64,000 nt of DNA from Urechis unicinctus (taxonomy: Eukaryota > Annelida > Polychaeta > Xenopneusta > Urechidae): the NCBI GenBank assembly GCA_034190875.2, contig CM067343.1, forward strand, positions 21,718,076-21,782,075, in the 5' to 3' direction. Below, piece by piece: positions 52,286-64,000 of the stretch. The position numbers were made by a program, and so were the translations under genes. The notes under the pieces are model-generated. The model was not told the origin of the DNA and ran no database searches. It worked only from the letters and a program-made list of their open reading frames with translations. The stretch's first letter is position 1. Each line of letters begins with the position of its first letter.

Positions 52286-52466
52286 TTCCAGTGAAGTGCT
52301 CAGAGCATAAGAAAGGCTTTCGCATATCTTTTAATGTGTGGTTCCATTTTCGCTTGATACAAACGAACTGCTTCCACTGCCTGTGGGTTGCTTCAGGGAA
52401 TGCGAACACTGACACACCCCTACTGGCTGTGTTACAGCACCATTTGGCAACACATTTCTCTGGCAT
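52257..52466 (-). CDS. THAP zinc-finger domain at the N-terminus of a transposase
   Basis: The frame starts at ATG 52466-52464 and runs 69 codons to TGA at 52259-52257. It shows the THAP C2CH signature: Cys5-x4-Cys10, a 43-residue gap, Cys54-x2-His57, with His57-Phe58 and Cys62 after it. The Trp31-Lys-x-Phe and Phe21-x-Phe-Pro24 positions are also usual for THAP. In active elements the domain binds the transposon ends. A THAP domain is normally about 80-90 residues and ends in an AVPTxF-type box. Here it stops short at residue 69, where the sequence runs straight into late-transposase sequence in another frame. The longer frame open upstream to 52766 has no recognisable domain and is probably leader sequence. 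This domain alone is intact. Confidence 0.88.
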   Translation of the reverse strand: MPEKCVAKWCCNTASRGVSVFAFPEATHRQWKQFVCIKRKWNHTLKDMRKPFLCSEHFTGSCIKTQRVQ

Positions 52467-53010
52467 GATGACAGGTGACAGTTGAACTTCATACAGTGAT
52501 ATTCTCAAGTATCTCAAAACAGTAGATTTATCGTCGCAGGTAAAAAGTTTGAAAGTTCCACAAAACCAACGCTCGAGTGAAAAAAGCAACAAGATGCTGA
52601 AATGAACGCAAAATGATAGCGGAGTCGTCTGACAAGTGTGGGGGGGGGGTACTAACAGCGAACGTGCATCGGAGCGATCTGATGATGTGTAGAATGCGCG
52701 ACGAAGGTGCGCTGCGAAGCAAAAATAATAGCTGCCGATTAAAGTGCCACCATCCTCGCACAGCATAACTTCACGCGGGTCTCGGTCGCCAGCCTCTTCA
52801 GGCGCAGCAGCCCTCGCTGGCTTCCCGAGCGGTTCCTTTTGTGAGTCATAGGGTAATGGCCGCGCTGGAGATCGTTTACTCGAGATTATCCGATTTAGAC
52901 GGCGAATTTCATCACTTTAGAGTTCAAAGTTTTGAAAACGGATTGCACAGAAGGTTTTAGATTGATGCATATTTGCTACTGTGGAAATCTTGAAGAAAGT
53001 GAAATTTTCA
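52467..53010 (-). promoter_or_regulatory. Right subterminal region and 5' leader of the THAP gene
   Basis: About 540 bp between the THAP start codon and the right terminal repeat, GC-rich between about 52620 and 52880, with a nine-to-ten-G run near 52640. Non-coding leader or promoter of the - strand gene is the simplest reading. No defined motif was recognised. Confidence 0.35.
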
Positions 53011-53023
53011 TTTTAGTGGCCCT
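53011..53023 (-). repeat. Right terminal inverted repeat with TTAA target duplication outside
   Basis: TTTTAGTGGCCCT is the exact inverse of the left end and is followed by TTAA at 53024-53027. This fixes the right boundary of the transposon. Confidence 0.92.
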
Positions 53024-53027
53024 TTAA

Positions 53028-53319
53028 GTTATGGTTCTTGTTATTATTTTATTTATATTACAAATATATATACATATATATATATACACATATAGTTGTA
53101 CTCATATGGGCTTGTGAGCGAGCAATAAGAATATTGTTATAATTGATTGTTATTAAGACAGATTTCCATTGCGTCCCTTATGGTAAAGCTTGCAACTCTA
53201 ACCATTAACGAAATGTTTAGTGGGATTAATTTGTTTGGCGAACTCTCCATCGTGCGCATTGCTGTCCAAAAGTGTCGATAGTTCTGATGTTTTGGATAAT
53301 AAAAAGCTTGATGGGATGG
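53028..53319. other. Unit C sequence right of the transposon
   Basis: Contains a short (TA)n at 53053-53094. No gene recognised. Confidence 0.4.
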
Positions 53320-53600
53320 AAAATGCTACAGTGGCTGACAACACAATCGGCATCACACGTGCGATTGTAGTATGGCGAGTATTGACTTATAAATTGATAA
53401 CACTTAAGCAGTAAACATTTTGCTGGATTAAGCTTATTTATTCTCCATATTCCTCCAACAGTTAACGGAAGCACTGGCTACCTTTCGCCGTAATTAGTGT
53501 CGTTTGTGGTAATTATAGTAAACCATCGCTGGCAACCAAGATTTCACTTCAGCTTTTGTAGCTGGACTATCTACATCCACATTTATGGTTAATTGTGTGA
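53320..53600 (+). repeat. Duplicated module 16, copy C
   Basis: Counterpart of 27865-28115 (GGCATCACACGTGCGATT, AACGGAAGCACTGGCTACC). It starts about 300 bp to the right of the inserted transposon. Confidence 0.72.
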
Positions 53601-56600
53601 GAGCGTTTGTTGCCTAAGTTTGGGTAATGCCATGCTATATATTTCCTCTTTTGTGATATGTTCAATCGACTTTATTACGACATTCAATTCGTCTTGGATG
53701 TGCGCTGTGCTATTTGTGGATGATCGAGCCAGTATGCTCCTTGTATTTCGCATTTGATGGGTTCTTGTGACTCTCTACCAACTGTTTACTGTAGGAAACG
53801 AAGCGCCAGAGACGATGTAAAACAATTGATTTATCGTTTCCATGAGACGTCGCTCCAGGTTTTGATTGATTTAATAGGAATGAACGGCCTCAAGTGTTAT
53901 TGATTTATGTCATAAAAGCCAGAACACTAAACATTTGTCATATAATGAACGCCATATAATATATATTATTGTCGAATAATTACTTTCGAGAATAAACATA
54001 GCAGAAGCCGCTCCAGGTTACTAAAACAACCACAAACGCATTTGATTTCTCGTTTCTATTAGACATCATATTATTATTTCATTGGCCTCAAGTGAATAAA
54101 AGTCCGAATTTACTAAGGTGCGTATAGTCCAGGTTATAATAATTTGAACATTTAGATTATGCTCGGAACATATAATAAACGGAACACTGCTTGATATAAT
54201 TTATCTATTGAATTATCTGCTTCAGGCCACTAGAAAACGCACAGAAGCTTTTAAAAGCGTGATCGCCACTCGTAATACAGATTACATTAGCTAATTATAT
54301 CTTCAAGGTACCCTGCTCGTATGCTAATAATAATGAGGAGCAATCTACCTAGTGCCGTACATGCGTTATGTTCAATAAAAGTAAGACATGGTTTGAGTGA
54401 ATTTTAAGATGAAAGCTCTAGCAAACAAATTAAATATTAAATACATGATGCATTCTTGTAATACACAATTTCTTACAAAAAAACAGTAATGAAATGGGGT
54501 TTTAAATAGTTTTAGTTTCCTCCAAAAACTTCGTTAGCAAGTTATGAATCTGGTATATGTTATATCTAAATTAAGGTGCAAACGTAGATTGTATTTGTTA
54601 TGCGTGTCAGCCTTTATTAACAATCATGTGCAACATTCAATGAATGAGAACATATTAGTGCTGAATTGCGATTTCAAATCCGCGTTTCTTCGGTCTGTGA
54701 ACCAGCCAGGATATAGAATTGACAAACCTTTAAGCTAATCTAAGAACAAATGGCTTCTAGTGTTAAGTTGTCACTCCATATAGCAGTTCACCAGCCCGGA
54801 ACCTCTCAGCCAATTAACTGAAATAAGAGCTTATGGTGGCATAATAAGTGTAGAACAAATGTAATTCAGTTAGATATCCAATGTATCTACTTACAATTAC
54901 GTGGTAAACGACTGCCAAGAATCTAATGGAGGACATGGGCGGACAATTAATAAGCTCATCCCTACATTAATTAATTTAATATTACAAATGCATGAACGCT
55001 TTATTGTAATGATAAACAGAGACATGACACATCTAAAGTAAAAAGTCGCTGCAATAATTGGTTTTCTGAGAACAATGATCCCATTTGTGCATAATTATCG
55101 AAGACATGTCATTTTATCCAACTCCAATATATTTTTTTCTGCAGCAAGCATTAGACTTGTACCCAAAACTAACCTATTTTATATACAAATGATATGGTTT
55201 GACAAAACTCATAACCTTGTGTAGAAATCGTATCATAGGTAAGTGCACTGGCAAATGATCGGTTCCATTGACATTTACAAAGGCTGTACATTCTTTCTCA
55301 ACAGCTTTGGGGCGAAAGTGGGGCAAAATAACAAAAGGGCATTATAATAAATCATTGGCCGTGAACTAGCGTAATAGAAAAGCTGGAAGTCGCTTGCCGG
55401 CCTATGTAATTATTATTAATGCGATATATCATAAATGCTTCACACTACCAGACGATATGTCATTGCTAATTTGGGCGTACTTCCATCGTCTATATTCCTT
55501 TGGAGTGCCTTCGTGCAATGCCATAATTACGAAGTTTGTATATATCACTTATACATACCTTTGGATATGCTACATTAATTATATTAGACTAACGGCATGT
55601 TCTTATCTATGTGTCAGTATATCGTTCCATAAAACAAGAAAATATAAACGCAATGAGACCGAGCGCACCATGTAGCATATACCCTGCGCAAATAATATCC
55701 ATATTAACCGTTGGGTCAACACAGCTGAATCATGATGCTATTAAAGACATTAATTTCCTTTGCTCCAAGTCAGATAAACATATTATGGATAAACTGGATG
55801 TCATAATGGATCACCAAATTGTATCAAACTGAAGAGTGTAGGCAATAATAGTAATTATTATTTTTGATGATAAATCAGTCTATGCACACTCAGACATGTA
55901 TCGATTGCGATTGCGATACTCACATCATCACACAAACAAACATTGTACTCAAACATTGTTGATGAAAGAGCGTAATAGCAAGAAGTAGGATATATTTGAT
56001 TGGAGGATTACGGAATTCATTTTTGTGCTATATATCATAGAGGAAACTAGAGTATGAGTATCCCCGATATTATGCGGTAATTCCTTGCTCATTACATGCA
56101 CCCTTTCGAAGCATTTTATGTTTTAATTACGTGTTAAGTGTGGTTACAGCCCTTATTTTTGTTTGAATCATAAATATTATTTAATGCCTGATATATTGTG
56201 TCACAGAGGAAATATAACTGTCTAGCAACATGGCAGCAAAAGCATACCAATTAATTTACTTGTGAAATATCCCTTTGGGTCATATATCAGAAAAAGCTAT
56301 CTTTTTACTTTGATTACCTGCCCAAAGGCATTGCTTATCTCTAACATACAGTGGTAATAAACACCCTACTTGCATTATTACACGGCTTTTGATTGTATAC
56401 TAAGGACGATGATTTGTCATTGTTGGAGGCATGAAATATACATCTTTGTATTGATTGAGCCGTTAGTTTTCATCACATTCGATTATTTTTCTTTGACTCC
56501 TTAAGAGCAACTGATACTTTCATAAATATTTCGGTCAAGTGTGAATGAAAAATAGAAAAATCTTTAACAGTGCGATACCTTGCAAACGATCAATGCAAGA

Positions 56601-57489
56601 GTCACTTGAGATGTTTTCTATGGGTTGCGGCACTGTTAAATATTCAATCCGATCAATTGATAATTTTATTGGCAACTCAGATGTGATGTCAGTCATGGGT
56701 TACAAACGTGACTATTTTAATCTCAGGTGAGCAATACTTATGGATTTTCCTTGTCATTTTCGCACCCAGTTGCAACATAAAATCCTGTTGTCCCCAGACC
56801 GTCGAAATGTAGAGTGTTTATTTAAGCAGCAATAATTGTTTATTTGCACCAAATGGTTTAAAGTGTCACTGCGAAGCAGATTTAATTCGACATGTAAAGA
56901 CAGTGGTAAGTGTGTTTTGATTTAAACAGAAATGCATCTGCTTATCAAATGAGTTTATAGCCGCTAGCATTATACGCACGAAACGCCTTGACAAAATAAC
57001 AATGGTGGCCGCGTTCCATCAGCAGTGTATTCGACGGTCTGATAGTTTGTGCAGACGAGTGACTTAATACCCAAAGCATCATGACGAACTTCGCGTTCCA
57101 ATGTATTGCTTGTATGCAATTTGTCTTGACTGTATCCAACTATCAGCATGTCAACGATTACAATAAAAGCTGGAAAGTTGACGTTGAAAGCATTGTCATC
57201 TACTCTTTTAAAATAACGTATTCATAGGGTATGTACGATATATCTGCGTGGGTATGTAAATTGACAATTATTTATTGCTAGACCTAAATAATGAAAATAC
57301 AGCGATCAAAGCCATCCAACATTACATAGTCTTCGATATGTTGCAAATCTGACATGACATGAAATGGCCAATTAGTGTTATGGTTGCAATATTATCAATT
57401 CAATAGGTTCAAGATTTTTCAAGATTTTTCAATGACTAGCAGATACATTTGACGACGCAAATCGAACATTCAATATCCTATATACTATT
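53601..57489. other. Unit C stretch without recognised gene
   Basis: About 3.9 kb of AT-rich DNA with only small frames (54544-54738, 55394-55675, 55611-55832, 56545-56730 on +; 56945-57139 on -). I found no counterpart in units A or B for most of it. Confidence 0.4.
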
Positions 57490-57780
57490 GAGTAGCTACA
57501 GCAAGCATGGATATGCTAAACAAATATATTATGTCTCATCGGGATAATTCATTGGAGCAAATATTAACATTACGTTAATGAAATACAACTCATCGACCAG
57601 GATTGCATTGCAATTGAGTGACGTAAAGATTAAATCCTATATAAATGGAATCTTTCCACAAAACCATCATTTACACGGCTCGTTATTGCTTAGAGCAAAA
57701 AGCCACATAATAAAGGATCATTTGAGTATATTCTAGTATGTGGCTTACCAATGATACTCTGACACCGTAGGCGAGGACAT
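57490..57780 (+). repeat. Duplicated module 10, copy C
   Basis: Shares ACAACTCATCGACCAGGAT and CCAATGATACTCTGACACCG with the A and B copies, with about 80 bp inserted before the second anchor. Confidence 0.78.
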
Positions 57781-59454
57781 AATGTTAAAATATTTATATG
57801 TTGTTGACTTGCGTATCTTAACGTTATAATTATAAGTGACTAAGACGTGCTGTCTGATTGCACACTTAGTAACGTCTGACGACACGTCTAAAACACAAAT
57901 ATATTTCAGTTGAAAATAGAATATAAGTGTCATGTTTGTGATATTATTTTCCCCTGGTAACGAACGAGTGCATCGAATGTTTCTCCGATGGTCAAGTTTA
58001 ATGTGTGGCACCAGCACATTGCAATTATGTCACATTAGTAATCTCTAACAGAAGCATGGTGGAGTACACAATGCTAAACTGATTATACCAATACATCGAT
58101 TAAGTCGTTCGCTATGATAGCAAAAGCTATACTGCTATCCGCCTGCCTTAGCCTACCACTAGTGGTCGTCGATGTGAGGGAGATGTATGCACACGCATTA
58201 TTGAGCGTTACGGAGGAGTGGTGAGTTTTAATGGCCTCTTACTGCGATTAAGTTCTTTGCAAACCAGCGAACATTCTGCGCCATTGTTACGCATGAGTGA
58301 CTGCAATTGACGTTTTAGTGTTCATGGACTGCGCTTTTCAATTTCGTTTCATTACTCGTCTCGAATGAGAAAAACAAATTGTATGGATAGCAATGTTTTG
58401 AAATGCGTATTATTCTACGCGCATTGCTTAATGTAGTTGATATACTGGACCAGCTATCTGGCATGTTTGAACCCGTATAATCATCCTTTTGTAAAAGTGT
58501 AGTTAAATATTGGCTAAAGAGGTTCATGACTATGAAATAAGTACACAATGCACGCGGATTGGGCAATGTACATTGGCTCCCTCTTTAAATAAGTAATCGT
58601 CTCTTATTCACGTTATATATCGTAAAGCGTCAGGCATGCGTTAGAGGGATAGAAGGCGAAGCAAACATGTTTAGTCCCAAGTCACCGGGCCGACATGAAC
58701 AATGCTGAATTCAATCTTGCCTCGGTCGGGTACAATTTGCATCTTGGAAGAGCAGCTGACATTAATTTTAACACTTAAGCTACCACTAGTCTCAGAAGAA
58801 ATCGTGTGGCATGGCTAAGACGTATATGGGACTTGGCATACGGTCAAAGTAATACGACGTTACATCAGTATACTGAAACTTGCAAAAATACACCTAGCGT
58901 CTTACGTTGTGATTGCGGCACAAACAATCACAATACGGCAGTAGCATTTCGACTCATTGTTACGACATCACAAGCTGACATTAGCATATAATTACGAAGC
59001 AATCTTTGGTCTTCCATTACGACTCAATTTGCCCGCTTATGGTGGGCTCTAGGCAATATTGGCACGAATTCTTTTACGTAATGACCTTTATCCAATATCA
59101 TTTTGCCTTTGTATCGCTCCTAGCGCTCGTCTAGGAGTTAGTGAGATGTGGCAGAGTCATATGTACCATAGATCAGTGGGTTTCCATCCTGGGAGGCGCG
59201 AAGACAACGTTAAATGTGAAAGTAATCCAGGTGAGCGACCTGGCTTCTGATGCATTATAATCTACATTGTCTTGTCGTGGGCCTCTACAGAATTTTATTT
59301 GTAATGTTGTGCATCTTCAATGGCTATTGTACCACAACAAAGGCTGTAACTTACAATGTGATACGAACTCTCTACACAGCCAGTCGTATCCGTTTCACCT
59401 AATGCGATCCATCATATGTCGGCATAACTTCAGGCGTTTGTCACACTAGACGGA
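57781..59454. other. Unit C stretch without recognised gene
   Basis: 57826-57875 weakly matches 29880-29930 (TGCTGTCTGATT). Small frames only (57745-58017 and 58315-58566 on -, 58806-58991, 59059-59250 and 59267-59449 on +). Confidence 0.4.
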
Positions 59455-59830
59455 GATCGAGCGTGTGCTTTATGCAAGCTAATAATCAATCGAAGCAATG
59501 CATCTTTTGTCTTGTATATCCGTGATAAGGTCTTGTCACAGGCGCAAAATCGCATATGTGTCATGATAGGGGCAATACAGAGCACGTTAAATCATCGGCT
59601 CATACTAAGCAACTCTGAAATGAAATTCATTTATTACCTCCAATGATGCATAAATGAGCTTATTGTTATGGTGCAAGAACCAATCTGTCAACCATTTCTG
59701 TTATTTGCTTTGCAAGCACTTTAAGCCTGCCTACATCAAATTGCTTTTAGGTGTTCCGCTAAATTATGGGTGTTTATTCTTCACCAGAATGGTATTTGAG
59801 CAAGACGAAGAACGTAGAGAGATAAATAGA
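59455..59830 (+). repeat. Duplicated module 11, copy C
   Basis: Closest to 31195-31440: GCAAAATCGCATATGTGTCAT, AATCTGTCAACCATTTCTG and GCAAGCACTTTAAGCCTGCC are nearly the same. Confidence 0.88.
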
Positions 59831-59869
59831 TTTATCTTACGAACCTCGTGAATGAGTCTAGCAGAAGTA

Positions 59870-60260
59870 CAGAACAGCCAGGAGTGCCGAGATACATTTT
59901 CAGTTACGTATGTAAGATTGGATATTCAGTGATCTAAAACGTTTGAAAACAAAATTGTGAAAGATACACATGACTGAAGCCGTCACTACCGGTAGGGATT
60001 GTCAGGTCGTAGTTTTAATGTATATGTTACGTGAATTATTTCATCCTGCTTACAAATAGCCATAATTGTGGCAATGTATCATGAATGAACCAGTGGATAT
60101 TGATGTAACCGTTCCTCGGAAGTAAGTAGGAACGATTTTTTTTAAGGTGCGAACACATTATCAATGTCATCGAGTCATAATGTGCATTAGCAGAGCAACC
60201 GGGCCATAAGGAGTTCATTGTGAATCATAACGGGCAGCTGGTTAACGTTATTGGGGATTT
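59870..60260 (+). repeat. Duplicated module 12, copy C
   Basis: More diverged counterpart: GATATTCAGTGAT, ATGAATGAACCA, CATAACGGGCA and ATTGGGGATTTCAG are kept in the same order. Confidence 0.78.
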
Positions 60261-62479
60261 CAGGCAAGTTGGCTGACAAGGTGGCGCTTAGCGACAGCGG
60301 CCTGCATCACATTATATTAGAGCGCTCATGCATACAATTCAAATCAGATCTATTTATTACGTATATCGTTTACCAAAGGAGATGTTGATGAAGCTTATTT
60401 AACATGACCTCTCATCCATAATACGGTAGCCTTTTATCAACGGCCAAAACTATACACTCATGGTGCAACAAAACCCACTTTGTTAATAACCTCGATGGCA
60501 TATCGACCTACATATCCATCGCCATTACGGTAATCTTATAACGGTGGAATGTTCTACCTATACGCATCCTACTGACCTACAGTTTCATACAGACCGGCCC
60601 AACTGACTCCAGAACGATAACGAGCCGCTCAAGTAACGTAAGACAACTGCCACATATAGTATCCATTAAATAAAAATGGCACATTCATCGTTGCGCAGTT
60701 GCGGCAGGTTACATATGGGGATAGTATGCCATGCTGTTGCGCGGCAACAGCATTTTTAATGCATGTAGACGCTATCTTAAGTCAATAAAGTAAGTAATTA
60801 CGGCAGTCATTTATAGCACTTGCAGCAGATCCTGAATATTGACTTATCGACTGCTAAACCCTCTTAGTCCATTCATTAGCCTTGACCCTTTTACATAATT
60901 ATTAAAAGGTACAGTTTAGATGAGCTGCAGTTAAATTAGACTGCCAACTCTACAGTCGTTCGGCAATTAGCAGAATCTGTCAAGTCATATTATTATCCAA
61001 CCTTTTTAACGGCAGCATAACGCACGATCGCCACCGTGGAAGGTTGTTTGATCGACGTCCCGCTTCGTCTTGTCCACGGGATGAATATATGACCAAAATC
61101 TTAACCAGAATATGATAAAGCAATATGGGAGTCTATTCTAGCCTAAATTGGTATTCCGTGCGTCGCCAAATTAATATGATTGTTTCAAATGAGGTTTCAA
61201 ATGAAACTTTAAGCCGTTTCCGGTGTAAATGATAGATGGACTGCATAAATAAGGTGATGTATAATCTATATCATTCGACGAATACACCAGCAGGTATTGC
61301 ATGTTTGAGGGCCGAGTTTGTCGCCCCGGCTTCTTAGCAGATGGCCATGCGTTCTGAACCACCATTCACTTGTCATTCGCAGCTTAATGTGCTTGGAGAG
61401 GCGTTGTTACTCTTTATCTCCTACGAATTCATGGCAAGTTATACCTATGCCTAAGCCGGTGTTTCATGTGATTTAAGATGCCAAGCAACCAACTTTCTAA
61501 AGAATTGATGGTTATGTTTTCCGGTTTCGTATCAAATTAATATGTTTGCATCTAGCGTTTATTGTACACTCAATACAAATCATCCAGTTACGTTTATGTA
61601 AAGTCTAAAATTGCACCATCAAAACCATCGACAGTGCATTTATTTTAGTTGTTGTTGAGGAACGTTGAGTTACACATGGCAATGCAAGATGTTTCCATCC
61701 AGTTAACGTTAGTCGTGAACAAAATAACAATTCATAAACTAATGCAGTTAAATAGAAAAGCAGCACGTTTACAGCGACCCCATGGTACTAATACTTTTGT
61801 CAATTGGACATACGGTATTAACACATTTATATCGATAGTACAATGTCAGCCGGGGTTCAAATAATAGTCGAGGGTTATAGAGGCATAGTCCTTACATGAA
61901 CGACTCTGTATTTTGCCAACACTCTTTGGTATGCCGTCGTATGGCTAGTGGAGTTACAGAAGATGCCAACAAAGTGCAAGCCAGACATATTATTGTGTAT
62001 AATTGGTAATGTGACAGCGGATAGATAGGTAGATGTAGTGGTAGGGATACTTTTATGTAGTTTTGATTGTCACATATACAGTCGGTTTGGCACATGTCCT
62101 ATCATTTAGAAAGTTTTGGAAAATGATATCGTATTTTTTGAAAGAATTACGTGAGTTAGATGGCTTGGTTGTCTATAAGCAACGCAGGTTTTAAGAACGA
62201 ATCGAATGGAATTTCTCAAGCATAGCCACATATGCTAAATTATTCCAGTAATTAACGTATTACGGGGTTATTCATTTACCTCTTTGTTCTTATGATTGAT
62301 ACACTGTCCAGTAAATTTCGCAGCCTGAATTGTATCTAGAAACCATTAATTATTAAATTTTGTTTCATTGGCGTTTTCCAATAATACAATGATGTCGTGG
62401 TCTTTGTTTGTAAATGGGCTTTTATCACTGTGTATGAAACTCGATGAAGGCCCATTCTTAATTTAAATACCAAATTGGT
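60261..62479. other. Unit C stretch without recognised gene
   Basis: About 2.2 kb with small frames only (61649-61864 + and 61892-62095 - among them) and one perfect short hairpin at 60731-60753. Confidence 0.4.
60731..60753. repeat. Short perfect hairpin
   Basis: ATGCTGTTGC and its exact complement separated by GCG. No T-run or other context gives it a role. Confidence 0.85.
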
Positions 62480-62870
62480 TGAATAAGGTATCGCCGGGGG
62501 CATGCATTGCAATCACCTTGCATATCATCTTCACGCAGAACAATCATGTATGATGTGGTCATATAGTTATTTAATACTCTGGCTAAACAGGGCTTTCACA
62601 ATATCATTTTAATATATGGTATCAAATACCACCTCATAATGGGCATGCATTAGAGCAGCGTCTTTAGGCTATATTTATTCTGATATGAAGGGTTAGAGCT
62701 CCTTACTGACTATTGCAACGACAGGCGTTGATATAATTGAACGTTTTCTTAAACCCTCAGAATAGATTTTACCTGCATCTTATGCTCTATAATTGTATCT
62801 ACTAGACATTGCCACATCAGACTTACCTGAAAATAAAAGCGCACGGAATATAAAATAGAATGATAACCCT
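62480..62870 (+). repeat. Duplicated module 14, copy C
   Basis: Counterpart of 42270-42830. It continues to 62860-62900 with a stretch (CTGACAACTATAAAGC) that matches 45145-45180. Confidence 0.65.
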
Positions 62871-63270
62871 GACAACTATAAAGCGTAAAATATATGATCG
62901 GTGGGGGTTCTCAATTCAGTCAGAGCAATACGTTTGAGCGAAGTCAGAAATGCCACCGTACTGTGCTAAATATCCAAACACAACCACACAGAAATTAAAC
63001 AAACTTATGCAAATTGTACGGCACTTCAAACAGCTTGCACAACAGTAACTGGTGACGACTCCTTCGCACGATTACAGTAAAAACAATATTTTTGCATTTT
63101 TAATTTAAACCAAAGAAGATGCAAATCGCGAATAGTTTGTCCAATTTACATGATTCGTTAAGGGTCCATAGGGTCTCAATGAACATTAGTCCAATCAAGC
63201 CAAAGTACATTTGAATTCGTGTCTTTCACATAGCATATTTAAATAATGCTTATTTCCGGTATATTTGGGA

Positions 63271-63506
63271 GATAGACTTTTCCTCCGCTGCTCTTATCTG
63301 CAATAACACAGAAATACAAGTGATGGTCATGAACTTAATTTAAACTCACACCGGCATGAAGTATGGGGAATTACAGGTAAAGAACGTTTTTATAGGGGAT
63401 AGACTCTTGTCTGCAATATCACAGACATACAAGTAATGGTCCTGACCTTCATTTGAACACTTATCGGCTTGAAATATTGGGCAGTAAAGGTGAAGAAAGC
63501 TTTGAG
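63271..63506 (+). repeat. Imperfect tandem duplication, period about 128 bp
   Basis: GATAGACT, CTGCAATA.CACAGA.ATACAAGT and ATGGTC.TGA occur at 63271-63345 and again at 63399-63450, followed by related CGGC.TGAA..AT.GGG stretches. Confidence 0.85.
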
Positions 63507-63704
63507 AGTTCATCAATGATGTCTTTGGAGCAATGAACGAATACTGACTTATCAAGGTTTAGAAAATAAAGAAGGGGATTTTAAAAAGCAAAACAATGAA
63601 TGCGGGTACGGCTGTTTTACGATGGTATCATTACTTATCACGATCTCTAATGCTGCTCTTGAAATGTATAATAAAGCACAGTTATTGGCTTTATGTTCCT
63701 GAAA

Positions 63705-63707
<3 letters not shown>

Positions 63708-63782
<75 letters not shown>
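63708..63782. repeat. (TA)n microsatellite
   Basis: 75 bp of pure TA. The frames across it are not genes. Confidence 0.97.
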
Positions 63783-63785
<3 letters not shown>

Positions 63786-64000
63786 AATTATAAGTAGCAT
63801 AATATGTACGCTAGTATGTATCTAATACAAATTTCAGTCATAAAAGCATGTGATTCCTTTGACGCTGATACGGCTTTTCAGACGTATTCATAGCATTGCT
63901 GTTGGCTGATCAGTGCTTTGGAAGGTACTGAAGTCAAACCCATGTTCAACATTCATTGTGATTTTGTCTAATGGTTATTGCAGATACCAATTAAATACGG

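Larger units (their letters stand above)
49787..53023. mobile_element. Kolobok-like DNA transposon, internally deleted and degenerate
   Basis: Seen directly: AGGGCCACTAAAA at 49787-49799 is repeated in inverted orientation at 53011-53023, and each end is bordered outside by TTAA (49783-49786 and 53024-53027). The matching outer C/G makes the identity 18 bp. TTAA target duplications, short termini beginning with purines and a THAP-bearing transposase are the known combination of the Kolobok superfamily; piggyBac shares TTAA but has no THAP domain. The element holds two convergent genes, a P2X7-like protein (+) and a THAP/transposase (-), whose stop codons lie 14 bp apart. It is richer in GC near both ends than the surrounding DNA. 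It sits between the start module of unit C and a module shared with unit B. The transposase lacks its catalytic middle and both genes have lesions, so the copy cannot move by itself. Confidence 0.9.
49192..64000. repeat. Unit C of a giant tandem array, partial and shortened
   Basis: Opens with the start module, then carries the inserted transposon 49787-53023 and modules matching unit B: 53320-53600 (27865-28115), 57490-57780 (37840-38100), 59455-59830 (38505-38960), 59870-60260 (39118-39830), 62480-62870 (42270-42830). Counterparts of A 505-16420 are not visible, so this copy is deleted or rearranged. It continues past the window. Confidence 0.65.

Noticed and set aside
52467-52766. Upstream part of the 169-codon frame ahead of the THAP start
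   Set aside because: GC-rich and without domain; the THAP Met at 52466 is the natural N-terminus because THAP domains begin within a few residues of the start.
49787-53023. piggyBac or P-element assignment of the transposon
   Set aside because: piggyBac shares TTAA but lacks a THAP domain; P elements have THAP but 8-bp target duplications and different ends.

Overview
The window reads as nuclear DNA of an animal: AT-rich, intron-bearing, full of long (TA)n, (GTAT)n and (GA)n/(GT)n microsatellites, with no bacterial-style gene packing and no long host open reading frame. The only confidently recognisable protein-coding sequence belongs to a transposon that combines a THAP zinc finger, a late-transposase region and a P2X7-C-terminal-like protein. 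That combination is known from invertebrate and lower-vertebrate genomes. A marine invertebrate is a reasonable guess, but the species cannot be read from this sequence. Most open frames are low-complexity translations of microsatellites or chance frames in non-coding DNA.

Large-scale layout: the window is an old tandem array of very large units. Unit A runs from about 1 to 23,080, unit B from about 23,085 to 49,190, and unit C from 49,192 past the right edge. The same start module opens each unit (6-180, 23085-23165, 49192-49375), and the same end module closes units A and B (22490-23060, 46015-46770). In between, homologous modules occur in the same order and strand, separated by copy-specific insertions. 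Unit B also re-uses several modules internally (29020-31440 resembles 37430-38960; 31785-34150 resembles 41285-44115), so there has been more than one round of duplication. Copies range from a few differences per hundred bases to barely alignable. All alignments were made by eye and boundaries are approximate.

The clearest discrete element is a 3,237-bp DNA transposon at 49787-53023 in unit C. It has 13-bp perfect terminal inverted repeats and TTAA target duplications, as in the Kolobok superfamily. It carries two tail-to-tail genes. On the + strand is a three-exon gene for a P2X7-intracellular-domain-like zinc-binding protein. On the - strand is a THAP domain joined directly to the last part of a transposase, with the catalytic middle missing. 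Both genes carry stops or frameshifts, so this is a dead, internally deleted copy.

Other structure: a 107-bp near-perfect palindrome at 19557-19663 with a paralogous copy at 39908-40014; a dispersed repeat at 29304-29500 that recurs inverted near 47140-47905; a C-rich tract with G-quadruplex potential on the - strand (29626-29695); a GC-richer island dense in ACGGG/CCCGT (30030-30330); a pyrimidine-rich minisatellite lying between two copies of a 200-bp segment (33480-34150); and several long microsatellites. No tRNA, rRNA, CRISPR array or intact host gene was found.
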